This document shows, piece by piece, positions 1-8,187 of a stretch of DNA of 64,000 nt. A model generated the notes under the pieces. That model made no database searches and was not told where the DNA came from. It saw only the letters and a list, made by a program, of their open reading frames with translations. How positions within the stretch are numbered: the stretch's first letter is position 1; each line of letters starts with the position of its first letter. The stretch lies in NCBI GenBank assembly GCA_964574635.1, contig CAZNOG010000005.1, positions 109,289-173,288 of the forward strand. The letters are read 5' to 3'. The position numbers were made by a program, and so were the translations under genes. The stretch is from CAZNOG01 sp964574635 (lineage in GTDB: Bacteria > Bacteroidota > Bacteroidia > Flavobacteriales_D > Cryomorphaceae).

Positions 1-883
1 TGCCCTTGTAATGGCCGTAATCGTTGGCGGGACTGGCTTCGGGAAGTTCGGGCATTTCGTAATTTTCCACGTGGCAGTACTCCACTTCGTTCATGTACTG
101 CCCTCCCACTTTCACGCTGCCTTTGCTTCCGATGATGGTCATGCTGCTTTCGAGATTCTGACCGTATACCGAGGTGGAGTAATTCAGCGATCCCACCCCG
201 CCGTTAACGAACTCGAAATTGACCAGACCGCTGTCTTCAAACTCGGTGATGCCCTTGTGGTTGAAGTCGGCGAACCTGCCCGAGATGTTCTCGATGTCGC
301 CGAATAGCCAATACATGATGTCGATGAAGTGAGAAAACTGCGTAAACAGCGTTCCCCCGTCGAGATCCTGACGACCCTTCCAGCCATTGTTGGCGTAGTA
401 GCGCTCGTCGCGGTTCCAATAACAGTTGATGTCCACGAGGTAGATGTCGCCCAATCTGCGGTTGTCGATCATTTCCTTCAACCATTCGGAGGGGGGCGAA
501 TACCTGTTCTGCATGACGCAGAAAACGTGTCTACTCACCTGCAAGGCCTTGTAAATCATCTGCTCGCAACTCGACTTGGTCAGTCCCATGGGCTTTTCGC
601 AAACCACGTGCTTGCGTTGCTCCAACGCCTTCAGCGATTGTTCGGCGTGCAAGCCGTTGGGTGTGCAGATGTTCACCACGTCGATGTCGGGCACGGCCTC
701 GAACATCTCTTCCATGGTTGCGAAAAACGGCACGTCGAAAGCCTCCAATCCAAGTTCGGATTTGGGCCGGTTGTCGACCAATGCCACCAGTTCGCAGGCG
801 TCGTTGCGCCGGATCATTTCCGCATGGCGTTTGCCGATGTGGCCACTGCCTACAACGGCGAATTTGATTTTATTTTCCCTCAT
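1..883 (-). CDS. wbpB: WbpB/WlbA-type UDP-sugar 3-dehydrogenase (Gfo/Idh/MocA family), cut by the left edge
   Basis: About 294 N-terminal residues are visible; the C-terminus lies beyond base 1. The protein opens with a Rossmann fold (FAVVGSGHIGKRHAEM, about residues 8-23), followed by VNICTPNGLHAEQ and the family's catalytic EKP motif (VVCEKPMGL). The middle carries YWNRDERYY and DGGTLFTQFSHFIDIMYWL, typical of WbpB/WlbA, which oxidises C3 of UDP-GlcNAcA before transamination. The ATG at 883 overlaps the TGA of the upstream acetyltransferase gene (ATGA), so the two are translationally coupled. It is the last visible gene of a leftward operon. The WbpB assignment rests on motif resemblance plus the adjacent WbpD- and WbpE-type genes; another Gfo/Idh/MocA sugar dehydrogenase is possible. 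Confidence 0.85.
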   Translation of the reverse strand, partial: MRENKIKFAVVGSGHIGKRHAEMIRRNDACELVALVDNRPKSELGLEAFDVPFFATMEEMFEAVPDIDVVNICTPNGLHAEQSLKALEQRKHVVCEKPMGLTKSSCEQMIYKALQVSRHVFCVMQNRYSPPSEWLKEMIDNRRLGDIYLVDINCYWNRDERYYANNGWKGRQDLDGGTLFTQFSHFIDIMYWLFGDIENISGRFADFNHKGITEFEDSGLVNFEFVNGGVGSLNYSTSVYGQNLESSMTIIGSKGSVKVGGQYMNEVEYCHVENYEMPELPEASPANDYGHYKG

Positions 884-1449
884 AGTTTTTCCACTTTGCC
901 GTCGGTGAGTGCATAGGACTCACCGCTTTCGGGGCATGTTGCGCGCCCCTGCGCATCAAAAACCAAGCGGTGACCGCACTCGCTCATCCACCCGATTTGT
1001 TTGGCGGGATTTCCCACTACCAAGGCGTAGGGCTTCACCTCTTTGGTGATGACCGCACCCGCACCGATAAAGGCGTATTCCCCGATGTCGTGTCCGCATA
1101 CCACGGTGGCGTTGGCACCGATGGTGGCGCCTTTGTGCACCCGCGTGGTGGTGTATTGGCCCCGTCTGACCACGGCGCTCCGCGGATTCACCACGTTGGT
1201 GAAGACCATGGATGGTCCCAAAAAGACGTCGTCTTCGCAAATCACCCCGGTGTATATGGACACGTTGTTTTGCACTTTCACGTTGTCGCCCAAAACCACG
1301 TCTGGTGAGACCACTACGTTTTGGCCCAGGTTGCAGCCCTTCCCGATGACGGCACCCGCCATGACGTGGGAAAAATGCCATATTTTGGTGCCTTCGCCGA
1401 TGGTGCTCCCCTCGTCTATGACCGCGGTTTCGTGTGCGTAGTATCCCAT
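880..1449 (-). CDS. wbpD: WbpD/WlbB-type UDP-3-amino-sugar N-acetyltransferase (left-handed beta-helix)
   Basis: A 189-residue hexapeptide-repeat acyltransferase. Repeats of the [LIV]GxxxxI type run through most of the chain (for example VIGKGCNLGQNVVVSPDVVLGDNVKVQNN), and GHDIGEYAFIGAGAVITKEV sits near the end. WbpD acetylates the 3-amino group to give UDP-2,3-diacetamido-glucuronic acid. I chose the ATG at 1449 (MGYYAHETAVID), because homologues begin directly with this region and the 20 residues upstream are unlike the family. The start lies one base after the stop of the UDP-glucuronate decarboxylase gene, and the stop overlaps the next start by four bases. The C-terminus has CGHRLVF and ATCPESGESY, a small Cys-containing tail seen in this subfamily. 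Confidence 0.88.
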   Translation of the reverse strand: MGYYAHETAVIDEGSTIGEGTKIWHFSHVMAGAVIGKGCNLGQNVVVSPDVVLGDNVKVQNNVSIYTGVICEDDVFLGPSMVFTNVVNPRSAVVRRGQYTTTRVHKGATIGANATVVCGHDIGEYAFIGAGAVITKEVKPYALVVGNPAKQIGWMSECGHRLVFDAQGRATCPESGESYALTDGKVEKL

Positions 1450-1450
1450 T

Positions 1451-2440
1451 TCAGCGGCGAATGTACTGATCAAATTGTTTGTGTTCCTTCTTGTGTAGCT
1501 CATCCGCACTCAATCCGCGGAAATACTCCAACGTCGCCTCGAGTCCCTTTCTTCTGTCGGTAGTCGGTTCCCAACCCAACAGCGATTTTGCCAATGAAAT
1601 GTCCGGTCTGCGTTTTTTGGGGTCGTCGGCGGGAAGGGGTTTGTGAATGATCTTGTTTTTCGACCCCGTCAGTTCGATGATTTCCTGAGCGAACTCATTG
1701 ATGGAAATCTCATCCGGGTTACCGATGTTCACCGGCTCGACGTAGTCGGAAAACAGCAGTCGGTAAATGCCTTCGATCAGATCGTCTACGTAGCAGAATG
1801 ATCGAGTTTGGCTGCCGTCGCCGAATACGGTGAAATCCTCTCCCCGGAGAGCTTGGCCGAGGAAAGCCGGCAGCACCCTGCCGTCGTTCAGCCGCATACG
1901 CGGCCCGTAAGTGTTGAAAATGCGTACGATGCGCGTTTCCAACCCGTGAAAACGGTGGTAAGCCATGGTCATGGCTTCCTGAAATCTCTTGGCTTCATCG
2001 TACACGCCGCGGGGACCGATGGGATTTACGTTGCCGTGGTAGGTCTCCTTTTGTGGATGGACGTCGGGATCGCCGTACACCTCGCTGGTGCTCGCCACCA
2101 GTATGCGCGCTTTTTTCGCTTTGGCCAGTCCCAGCAGGTTATGGGTTCCCAGCGACCCTACTTTGAGCGTCTGGATGGGAATCTTCAAATAGTCGATGGG
2201 ACTTGCCGGAGAGGCGAAATGCAGGATGTAGTCGAGCGTTCCGGATACGTGCACGAAGGTGCTGACGTCGTGGTGATGGAAAGTGAACCGTTCGAGGGGA
2301 AAAAGGTGCTCGATGTTTTTCAGATCACCCGTAATGAGGTTGTCCATGGCGATGACCTCAAACCCCTCGTCGATGAACCGATCGCAGAGGTGCGATCCCA
2401 GAAATCCGGCCGCACCGGTGATGAGAACGCGCTTGGTCAT
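1451..2440 (-). CDS. UDP-glucuronate decarboxylase (UXS-like SDR family)
   Basis: A 329-residue extended short-chain dehydrogenase. The NAD-binding motif is at the N-terminus (VLITGAAGFLGSHLCD, residues 5-20), followed by HFASPASPIDY, the serine in STSEVYG, and the catalytic YxxxK pair at Tyr147/Lys151 (GVYDEAKR). TRIVRIFNTYGPRMR and the overall length match UDP-xylose synthases, which convert UDP-glucuronate to UDP-xylose. The ATG at 2440 overlaps the TGA of the upstream dehydrogenase gene. The reading frame stays open for another 123 codons upstream, but that stretch lies inside the dehydrogenase gene and does not resemble the family. Its substrate would be supplied by the gene directly upstream, so the pair forms a two-step UDP-glucose to UDP-xylose route. 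Confidence 0.9.
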   Translation of the reverse strand: MTKRVLITGAAGFLGSHLCDRFIDEGFEVIAMDNLITGDLKNIEHLFPLERFTFHHHDVSTFVHVSGTLDYILHFASPASPIDYLKIPIQTLKVGSLGTHNLLGLAKAKKARILVASTSEVYGDPDVHPQKETYHGNVNPIGPRGVYDEAKRFQEAMTMAYHRFHGLETRIVRIFNTYGPRMRLNDGRVLPAFLGQALRGEDFTVFGDGSQTRSFCYVDDLIEGIYRLLFSDYVEPVNIGNPDEISINEFAQEIIELTGSKNKIIHKPLPADDPKKRRPDISLAKSLLGWEPTTDRRKGLEATLEYFRGLSADELHKKEHKQFDQYIRR

Positions 2441-3753
2441 GACCGGTTCGGTTTTGCGGTTTCCCTTCCAATGCTCTCGTAATGAAAGCCGTGCTTGGCC
2501 ATGGCCGGCACTTCGTATAGGTTCCTCCCGTCGAAAATCACTTTTTGTTTGAGACGCTTGCCGATCTCGGCGAAGTCGGGATTGCGGAAGACCGCCCATT
2601 CCGTGGCGATCAGCAGGGCGTCGGCACCGTCCAAAGCGTCGTACATATCGCTTGCGTAGTACAGGTCGGGGTGCAGGCCTTTGACGTTGTGCATGGCCTC
2701 GGGATCGTAGGCGCGAACAACCGCCCCCGCCTCTTTCAAAGCGTCGATCATGTAGAGTGCCGGAGCCTCGCGGATGTCGTCCGTGTCGGGTTTGAAAGCC
2801 AGCCCCCAAAGGGCGAATGTTTTGCCGTACAAATCGCCGAAATGCTTTTCGAGCTTGCGCACCAACGTCAGTTTTTGACGGTCGTTGACGCTGAGCACGG
2901 AATCGAGAATTTCGAATTTATACCCCGCGTCCATCCCCGACTTTGCCAGGGCTTTGACGTCTTTAGGGAAACACGATCCTCCGTAACCGATGCCGGCAAA
3001 GAGAAAGCGCTTTCCGATGCGCGTATCGGCACCCATTCCCGCGCGAACCATGTCGACGTCGGCCCCGACGAGTTCGCAGAAGTTCGCCACCTCGTTCATG
3101 AAAGTAATCTTGGTGGCCAAGAAGGAATTCGCGGCGTACTTCGTCAGTTCGGCGGATTCTTCGTCCATGATAAGCAAGGGATTTCCTTGGCGCACAAAGG
3201 GCTTGTACAGGTCCTTCATGATTTCCGCAGCCCGTTCGGATTTGGTGCCGATCACCACGCGGTCGGGCTTCATGAAATCGTCCACGGCAAATCCTTCGCG
3301 GAGGAATTCGGGATTGGAAACCACGTCGAAGTCGCTCTTGGCGTTCGCGGCGATGGCTTCACGCACCAAGCGGGCCGTACCCACGGGCACGGTACTTTTG
3401 TCGACCACCACGCGGTAAGTGTCCATCATGTGGCCCAGTTGCTCTGCTACTCCCAATACGTAGGAGAGGTCGGCCGAGCCGTCTTCGCCCGGAGGTGTGG
3501 GCAACGCGAGAAAAACCACTTCGGCATTGCGCACCGCGGTTTCCAAGTCGGTGGTGAACTTCAAACGGTTCTGGCGGATATTCCGCTCGAAAAACGTATC
3601 GAGATAGGGCTCGTAAATCGGCACTTCTCCGTTTTTCAACCTTTCCACTTTTTCGGCGTCGATGTCGACGCAGTACACTTGATTGCCGGTTTCGGCAAAA
3701 CACGTCCCGGTGACCAGGCCTACGTAGCCCGTTCCGACGACTGCAATATTCAT
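2437..3753 (-). CDS. ugd: UDP-glucose 6-dehydrogenase
   Basis: A 438-residue UDP-glucose/GDP-mannose dehydrogenase family protein. It has the N-terminal Rossmann motif (VVGTGYVGLVTGTCFAE), the STVPVGT segment, the catalytic cysteine in GYGGSCFPKD (about residue 260), and the C-terminal UDP-binding domain with FKPDTDDIREAP. The N-terminus fits UDP-glucose dehydrogenases better than WbpA-type UDP-GlcNAc dehydrogenases, which usually begin GLGYVGLP. It oxidises UDP-glucose twice to UDP-glucuronate. Both ends overlap neighbouring genes by ATGA (start at 3753, stop at 2437). If this reading is right, the UDP-GlcNAc 6-dehydrogenase that feeds WbpB must be encoded elsewhere; substrate specificity cannot be proved from sequence alone. 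Confidence 0.92.
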   Translation of the reverse strand: MNIAVVGTGYVGLVTGTCFAETGNQVYCVDIDAEKVERLKNGEVPIYEPYLDTFFERNIRQNRLKFTTDLETAVRNAEVVFLALPTPPGEDGSADLSYVLGVAEQLGHMMDTYRVVVDKSTVPVGTARLVREAIAANAKSDFDVVSNPEFLREGFAVDDFMKPDRVVIGTKSERAAEIMKDLYKPFVRQGNPLLIMDEESAELTKYAANSFLATKITFMNEVANFCELVGADVDMVRAGMGADTRIGKRFLFAGIGYGGSCFPKDVKALAKSGMDAGYKFEILDSVLSVNDRQKLTLVRKLEKHFGDLYGKTFALWGLAFKPDTDDIREAPALYMIDALKEAGAVVRAYDPEAMHNVKGLHPDLYYASDMYDALDGADALLIATEWAVFRNPDFAEIGKRLKQKVIFDGRNLYEVPAMAKHGFHYESIGRETAKPNRS

Positions 3754-4889
3754 TTGTTCGGGGAGTTAAAAAATGATTTCACCGTTTCGGTGATGTGCTC
3801 CAATTGTTCTTGGTCGAGTTCGGTTTGCATAGGCAGGGACAACACGGTATCGCACAGCGCTTCCGTCACGGGAAAATCGCCGGCATTGTACCGATCGTCC
3901 TTGTACGCTTTCTGCAGGTGCAACGGCACGGGGTAATAGATCATCGAAGGGATGTCGTGTTCGGTCAGGTGCGCACGGAGGGCATCGCGCAGGCCGTCGC
4001 CCACTTGCAGGGTGTATTGATGGAATTCGTGGGTGGATCTCTCGAATCGCACAGGAGTCTTTAATTGCGGGATCCCGGCAAAGGCGGCGTCGTAAAAATC
4101 GGCGGTCTGACGCCGGCGTGCGGAGTATTCTTTCAATCGCCGCAATTTGATGCGCAGCACGGCCGCCTGAATCGAGTCCAACCTGGAGTTCACCCCGATG
4201 TGGTCGTGGTAGTACCTCTCCGTGCTGCCGTGGTTGGCGATGGAGCGGATGCGCGCGGCCAAGGCGTCGTCGTTGGTAAACAAGGCACCTCCGTCGCCAT
4301 AGGCGCCCAAGTTTTTGCTCGGGAAAAAGGAAGTGGTGCCCACGTGGCCCAGGGTGCCGGCTTTGCCGGTTTTTCCGTCTCCGAAGGTGTAATCCGCGCC
4401 GATGGCTTGGGCATTGTCTTCGATGACGTACAGGTCGTGTTCCTTGGCGATCTTCAGAATCTCTTCCATCGGGGCGCTCTGCCCGAAAAGGTGCACCGGC
4501 ACGATGGCCTTCGTCTTGTCGGTGATGGCCGCCCGAATGGCTTCGGGGTCGATGTTGAACGTGTCGGGGTCCACATCCACGAGCACGGGCACCAGTTGCA
4601 ACAACCCGATCACCTCTGCGGTGGCCACGAAAGTGAAGTCGCTTGTGATGACCTCGTCGCCCGGTTTCAGGTCCAGCGCCATCATGGCGATCTGCAGGGC
4701 GTCGGTACCGTTTCCGCAAGGGATGACGTGCCTCACATCCAAGTACTCTTCCAGCTCTTCTTGAAAGGCCTTCACGTCGGGGCCGTTAATGAACGCCGAC
4801 GAGCGGATGACATCCGATATGGCGCGGTCTACTTCTTCTTGGATTTCCTCGTATTGGGACACGAGGTCAACCATTTGAATTTTCTTCAT
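3750..4889 (-). CDS. wbpE: DegT/DnrJ/EryC1 aminotransferase, WbpE/WlbC-like
   Basis: A 379-residue PLP-dependent nucleotide-sugar aminotransferase. Typical segments are CGNGTDALQIAMMALDLKPG, SDFTFVATAEVI, IVPVHLFGQSAPM, EDNAQAIGA, and the PLP lysine in FFPSKNLGAYGDGGA at about residue 190. In a WbpB-WbpE-WbpD pathway it converts the 3-keto sugar to the 3-amino sugar. It is the first gene of the leftward operon. The ATG at 4889 lies 23 bases downstream of a TATATTTG promoter element, and the stop overlaps the ugd start (ATGA). The WbpE role is inferred from the WbpB- and WbpD-type genes in the same operon, since the DegT family has many substrates. Confidence 0.88.
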   Translation of the reverse strand: MKKIQMVDLVSQYEEIQEEVDRAISDVIRSSAFINGPDVKAFQEELEEYLDVRHVIPCGNGTDALQIAMMALDLKPGDEVITSDFTFVATAEVIGLLQLVPVLVDVDPDTFNIDPEAIRAAITDKTKAIVPVHLFGQSAPMEEILKIAKEHDLYVIEDNAQAIGADYTFGDGKTGKAGTLGHVGTTSFFPSKNLGAYGDGGALFTNDDALAARIRSIANHGSTERYYHDHIGVNSRLDSIQAAVLRIKLRRLKEYSARRRQTADFYDAAFAGIPQLKTPVRFERSTHEFHQYTLQVGDGLRDALRAHLTEHDIPSMIYYPVPLHLQKAYKDDRYNAGDFPVTEALCDTVLSLPMQTELDQEQLEHITETVKSFFNSPNK

Positions 4890-4906
4890 CCAAAGGCTTA
4901 AATTTG
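4874..4906 (+). promoter_or_regulatory. Bacteroidota-type promoter for the 4984 gene
   Basis: TTTG at 4874-4877, a 21-base spacer, then TAAATTTG at 4899-4906. This matches the Bacteroidota -33/-7 consensus exactly. The -33 element lies inside the first codons of the divergent aminotransferase gene. Transcription would begin near 4911, leaving a leader of about 70 bases before the ATG at 4984. Confidence 0.65.
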
Positions 4907-4912
4907 CGACTG

Positions 4913-4920
4913 CAAATATA
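4913..4920 (-). promoter_or_regulatory. Putative -7 promoter element for the nucleotide-sugar operon
   Basis: TATATTTG on the minus strand, 23 bases upstream of the aminotransferase start codon. No clear TTG is found at the expected -33 distance. It lies 6 bases beyond the plus-strand -7 element, so the divergent transcripts would start from overlapping promoters. Confidence 0.5.
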
Positions 4921-4983
4921 GGTTTTTATGTGTATTCCATGGTGATCGACATCGGGAATGCGCGTATCCTTCAACACCACCGA

Positions 4984-5739
4984 ATGAATCGATTCCTGTT
5001 TTTGGCCGTGCTTTTTTTGGGCGTAAACACCGCTTGGGGTCAGGGCCATGTATCTGAGTCGCCGCTCCGCATGGTACTCTTCCAATTTCAGGGCGGAGGG
5101 CTGCAACCATTCGGCGATGTGAGCGAGCTTTACGGCACCTACGCACAAGTGGGATTTTCCACGGCGTACAAATCAAAAACCAACGTATTGCTCGGGGCGG
5201 ATTTCAGCTACCTCTTCGGAGACGATGTGAAAAATCCGCAGTACCTCATGCGGGAACTCCACACCAGCGTGGGGCACATCATAGATCGGGAAGGGGAATT
5301 CGTTAATTACCTCTTGCAAACGAGGGGGTTCGCAACGGGGTTTTACGTCGGCAAGATTTTCCCGTTTATCGGGCCCAATCCAAACTCGGGATTCGAAGTC
5401 CGCTTCGGCGTCGACTACGTAGAGCACCGCACGCGCATCGAAACGCGTGAGGACGATTTCCCCCCTCTTAAGGGAGAATTCCTCAAGGGGTACGATCGCA
5501 AAAGAGCCGGATTCGGACTGACGCAGTTCGTGGGATACCGGCACTTCAGCAACAGCGGGTTCGCGAATTTCTTCATAGGTCTCGATTTCATCGAGGCATT
5601 CACGGTGGATTACCGCTCCTTCAACATCGACGAGATGCGGCGCACCGACGGGGAGTACTTCGACCTGTTCATCGGTTTGCGCGCCGGATGGGTCTTGCCC
5701 GTGTACAGGCGCGCGGCGGACAAATTTTTCATCAATTGA
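4984..5739 (+). CDS. Secreted protein of unknown function, possible outer-membrane beta-barrel
   Basis: 251 residues beginning with a clear signal peptide (MNRFLFLAVLFLGVNTAWGQ). I chose the ATG at 4984 because the 18 residues upstream would precede the signal peptide. The mature protein has alternating aromatic and polar stretches (VGFSTAYKSKTNVLLGADFSYLFG, GYRHFSNSGFANFFIGLDF) and ends in a short aromatic tail (KFFIN), consistent with a small beta-barrel. I do not recognise a named family. Its TGA overlaps the ATG of waaA (TGATG), so the two are translationally coupled and a role in lipopolysaccharide or envelope biogenesis is plausible. Confidence 0.75.
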   Translation: MNRFLFLAVLFLGVNTAWGQGHVSESPLRMVLFQFQGGGLQPFGDVSELYGTYAQVGFSTAYKSKTNVLLGADFSYLFGDDVKNPQYLMRELHTSVGHIIDREGEFVNYLLQTRGFATGFYVGKIFPFIGPNPNSGFEVRFGVDYVEHRTRIETREDDFPPLKGEFLKGYDRKRAGFGLTQFVGYRHFSNSGFANFFIGLDFIEAFTVDYRSFNIDEMRRTDGEYFDLFIGLRAGWVLPVYRRAADKFFIN

Positions 5740-6992
5740 TGCAATGGCTATACACCGCCGCCATTTGGTTGTATGCCGGCGGCATCGCGGTGGCCGGCTC
5801 TTTCAATTCCAAGGCGCGTAAACGGCACCGAGGTCGGAGGGAAGGCAGCCTCGCCGGCGAACCTTTGTCGCGAAGGCCGTTGTGGTTTCACTGCGCCTCC
5901 CTGGGGGAATTCGAACAGGGACGTCCGCTCATCGAGTATTGCCGAAAAAAGTACCCCGAGATTCCCATCCTGCTGAGCTTTTTCAGCCCATCGGGTTACG
6001 AGACCCGCAAAAATTACCCGGGCGTGGACAGGGTGGTGTACCTCCCGGCCGATTTGCCCAAGGAGGTGGACTCCTTCTTGGATGCGTGGAATCCGCGATT
6101 GGCGGTTTTCGTCAAATACGAGGTTTGGCACAACTTCTTCCGGCGCATGCACCGCCGGGGCATCCCGCTTTTTTTGGTTTCGGCGATATTCCGGGAGAAT
6201 CAAATCTATTTCCGCCCTTGGGGTGCTTGGTTTCGGAAATCCCTGTCGTTGGTTCACACCATTTTCACGCAAGACGATGAGAGCGTCGATCGACTCCGAG
6301 CGGTGGGCATAACCCGGGCGGTAAAAGCGGGCGACACGCGTTTTGACCGTGTAATTGCGGTGGCGGAAGATGCGAAACCGGTGCCTGCGGTGGAGAGCTT
6401 TCTGAACGGGCGCAGGGCCGTGGTGGCCGGAAGTACTTGGCCCGAGGATGAAAAGCTGATCGCCGCGTACGTAAAAAGAAATCGACCGGATGCCCCCGCG
6501 TGGGTCATCGCCCCACACGAGATGCCCCCGGGATACAAGAAAAGAATGCGCGCGGTGTTCGGTGAGGGGACGCGGTTTTTCAGTGAGAAGGGTGACGAAG
6601 AGCCCGGAATGGGCGAGGTATTGGTCATCGACGCCATCGGTTTGTTGAGCACGTTGTACCGGTACGGCGCGGTCAATTACGTGGGTGGCGGATTCGGTGC
6701 CGGCATACACAATACTTTGGAGCCTGCGGTGTACGGTCGACCCATTTTATTCGGTCCGAAGTACGGAAAATTCCGAGAGGCCAAAGACTTGGTGAGCCTC
6801 GGCGCCGCGAAGTCGGTAGGCGACGCGGAGGAATTCCAAACCGCGCTGGACGCGTGGCTCGACGACGAGGTGGAGCGCAACCGAGCGGGATCATCGGCCG
6901 GTGAATACGTGCACGCCAACCGAGGAGCCACCGACATCATCATGAAAGCGATCGAATCGCTGCCCGAAATGCATGGGGAAGACGGAGAGTGA
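5739..6992 (+). CDS. waaA: 3-deoxy-D-manno-octulosonic acid (Kdo) transferase
   Basis: A 417-residue GT30 family protein that transfers Kdo from CMP-Kdo to lipid A precursors at the inner membrane. It begins with a membrane anchor (MQWLYTAAIWLYAGGIAVAG). Family motifs are LWFHCASLGEFEQGRPLIE, PILLSFFSPSGYE, FVKYEVWHNFFRRMHRRGIP, and the C-terminal GGGFGAGIHNTLEPAVYGRP, which forms the nucleotide-sugar pocket. The start is the ATG at 5739, sharing one base with the stop of the preceding gene. The length fits the family. A CMP-Kdo synthetase (kdsB) lies in the same window at 53.4 kb. Confidence 0.93.
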   Translation: MQWLYTAAIWLYAGGIAVAGSFNSKARKRHRGRREGSLAGEPLSRRPLWFHCASLGEFEQGRPLIEYCRKKYPEIPILLSFFSPSGYETRKNYPGVDRVVYLPADLPKEVDSFLDAWNPRLAVFVKYEVWHNFFRRMHRRGIPLFLVSAIFRENQIYFRPWGAWFRKSLSLVHTIFTQDDESVDRLRAVGITRAVKAGDTRFDRVIAVAEDAKPVPAVESFLNGRRAVVAGSTWPEDEKLIAAYVKRNRPDAPAWVIAPHEMPPGYKKRMRAVFGEGTRFFSEKGDEEPGMGEVLVIDAIGLLSTLYRYGAVNYVGGGFGAGIHNTLEPAVYGRPILFGPKYGKFREAKDLVSLGAAKSVGDAEEFQTALDAWLDDEVERNRAGSSAGEYVHANRGATDIIMKAIESLPEMHGEDGE

Positions 6993-7386
6993 ACTCCGTT
7001 CGGTATCGACTATTCTCATTTGCGAGCGGAAGAAGGGGAATTTTTTTAAACCCCAAGCTCCTCTTTAATGTACCGGTTCTCGGTGAGTCCGACCATCCCT
7101 TTTTCGGATCCACGTGATTTTATCATCGAACTTACGAGTGGGAGATAGCGAAAGGGCGTACGCCGGCATCCTCACCGCAGTTCCGAGCGACGGTGGCGCT
7201 GCGCGGGTACCGTGACGGGGGAACGATTACACGCGCTTGCGCCACCCGCGAAGGACAAGGTGAGATACAGGCGGAAGACCGGCCCCGAAGGAGAGGAATG
7301 ACGGTAATAGGGAGATGCTTCGATGCTACGAAAATCGGGGATGTGGAGAATATCCCGAGGGGATTCGCCCAAAAAAACGGAACGAA
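6993..7386. other. Intergenic region without a convincing gene
   Basis: 394 bases between the ends of two convergent genes. A run of T followed by A (7041-7050) and GC-rich sequence occur, but I see no terminator stem, RNA gene or repeat. A 26-codon minus-strand ORF (7126 to 7046) exists but has no recognisable similarity and is not called. Confidence 0.6.
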
Positions 7387-8187
7387 TCAGGAGGTGGTTT
7401 TGAGGCGGGACTTTCCGTATCGCGCCACTTCCACGCGGTCTTTTACGAAAATCACCAGCATGAGTGCGGCCAAAAGGATGGCGGAGAATTTTGCGGTGTG
7501 GAGGGAACCGGCGGATTCGGGGCCGACAACCCAAATGGCGACGTAGATCCACACGACGGCGAGGGGATAGACGTAATCGGAACGGCGGATGAGAACCATG
7601 CCGGCGTATATGGCGACTGCGGCGAGGGACGCGATGGCGAACAAGCTTTCGAATCTGGCGAACAGGCCGGAATCGATCTCGGACAGAAAGATGAACAGGT
7701 TGACCGGCACCAAAATGCTGACCCACGCGAAGTACATGCTGAACGGGACTTTGAAGAAGTAGCGGTGGGTGGTGTTCATGGTGCGTTTTAGGCGGTAGTA
7801 CAGCCTCTGCATGACCGCGAGGGAGACGGCCAGGCAAGCGATGAACACCAGGGCCAAGCCGAACAATTCGCTTTGGAAGGCGAGAACCCAGAAAACGTGG
7901 CTGACCGCCCCCACGATGAAATAAGGCCATACCAACCGGTAAAACCGAAGTTCCTTGCCCCGAGTGAGTTGGAAATACGCGAACACGAGCAAGGTGAACA
8001 AGATGACCGCCCAGATGGCGTAAGCGTATCCCGCGGGGGTAATGAAAGTGGGGTGAGCCTCTAGGACGTGGGCCATGGTGGCTCCCGATCCGGGGAGGAT
8101 GGCGTAAAGGTGGGTGAGTGCGATGAGGATGGTAGCGAGGACGAAGGCCCAGCGCTTCTTGATGTCGTATATGTAAACCTGTCTCAT
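7387..8187 (-). CDS. TspO/MBR-like (tryptophan-rich) polytopic membrane protein
   Basis: 266 residues, almost entirely hydrophobic, with about seven to eight predicted membrane helices. The segment TFITPAGYAYAIWAVILFTLL near residue 50 resembles the PxGxxFxxxW helix of TspO/MBR relatives, and PFSMYFAWVSILVPVNLFIF resembles a second conserved helix of the longer bacterial members. I chose the ATG at 8187 (MRQVYIYDIKKRW); the 93 residues upstream in the open frame are Arg/Pro-rich and do not look coded. TspO proteins bind tetrapyrroles or sterols, but function in this longer subgroup is unknown. It stands alone, convergent with waaA and divergent from the respiratory operon. Confidence 0.75.
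   Translation of the reverse strand: MRQVYIYDIKKRWAFVLATILIALTHLYAILPGSGATMAHVLEAHPTFITPAGYAYAIWAVILFTLLVFAYFQLTRGKELRFYRLVWPYFIVGAVSHVFWVLAFQSELFGLALVFIACLAVSLAVMQRLYYRLKRTMNTTHRYFFKVPFSMYFAWVSILVPVNLFIFLSEIDSGLFARFESLFAIASLAAVAIYAGMVLIRRSDYVYPLAVVWIYVAIWVVGPESAGSLHTAKFSAILLAALMLVIFVKDRVEVARYGKSRLKTTS

Noticed and set aside
2441..2809. N-terminal extension of the UDP-glucuronate decarboxylase
   Set aside because: The extra 123 codons run inside the dehydrogenase gene in another frame and are Arg-rich shadow sequence.
7046..7126. 26-codon minus-strand ORF in the gap after waaA
   Set aside because: It starts with ATG and reads plausibly, but it is short, has no recognisable similarity, and no promoter or terminator. 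A few codons upstream in the same frame are followed by a stop.
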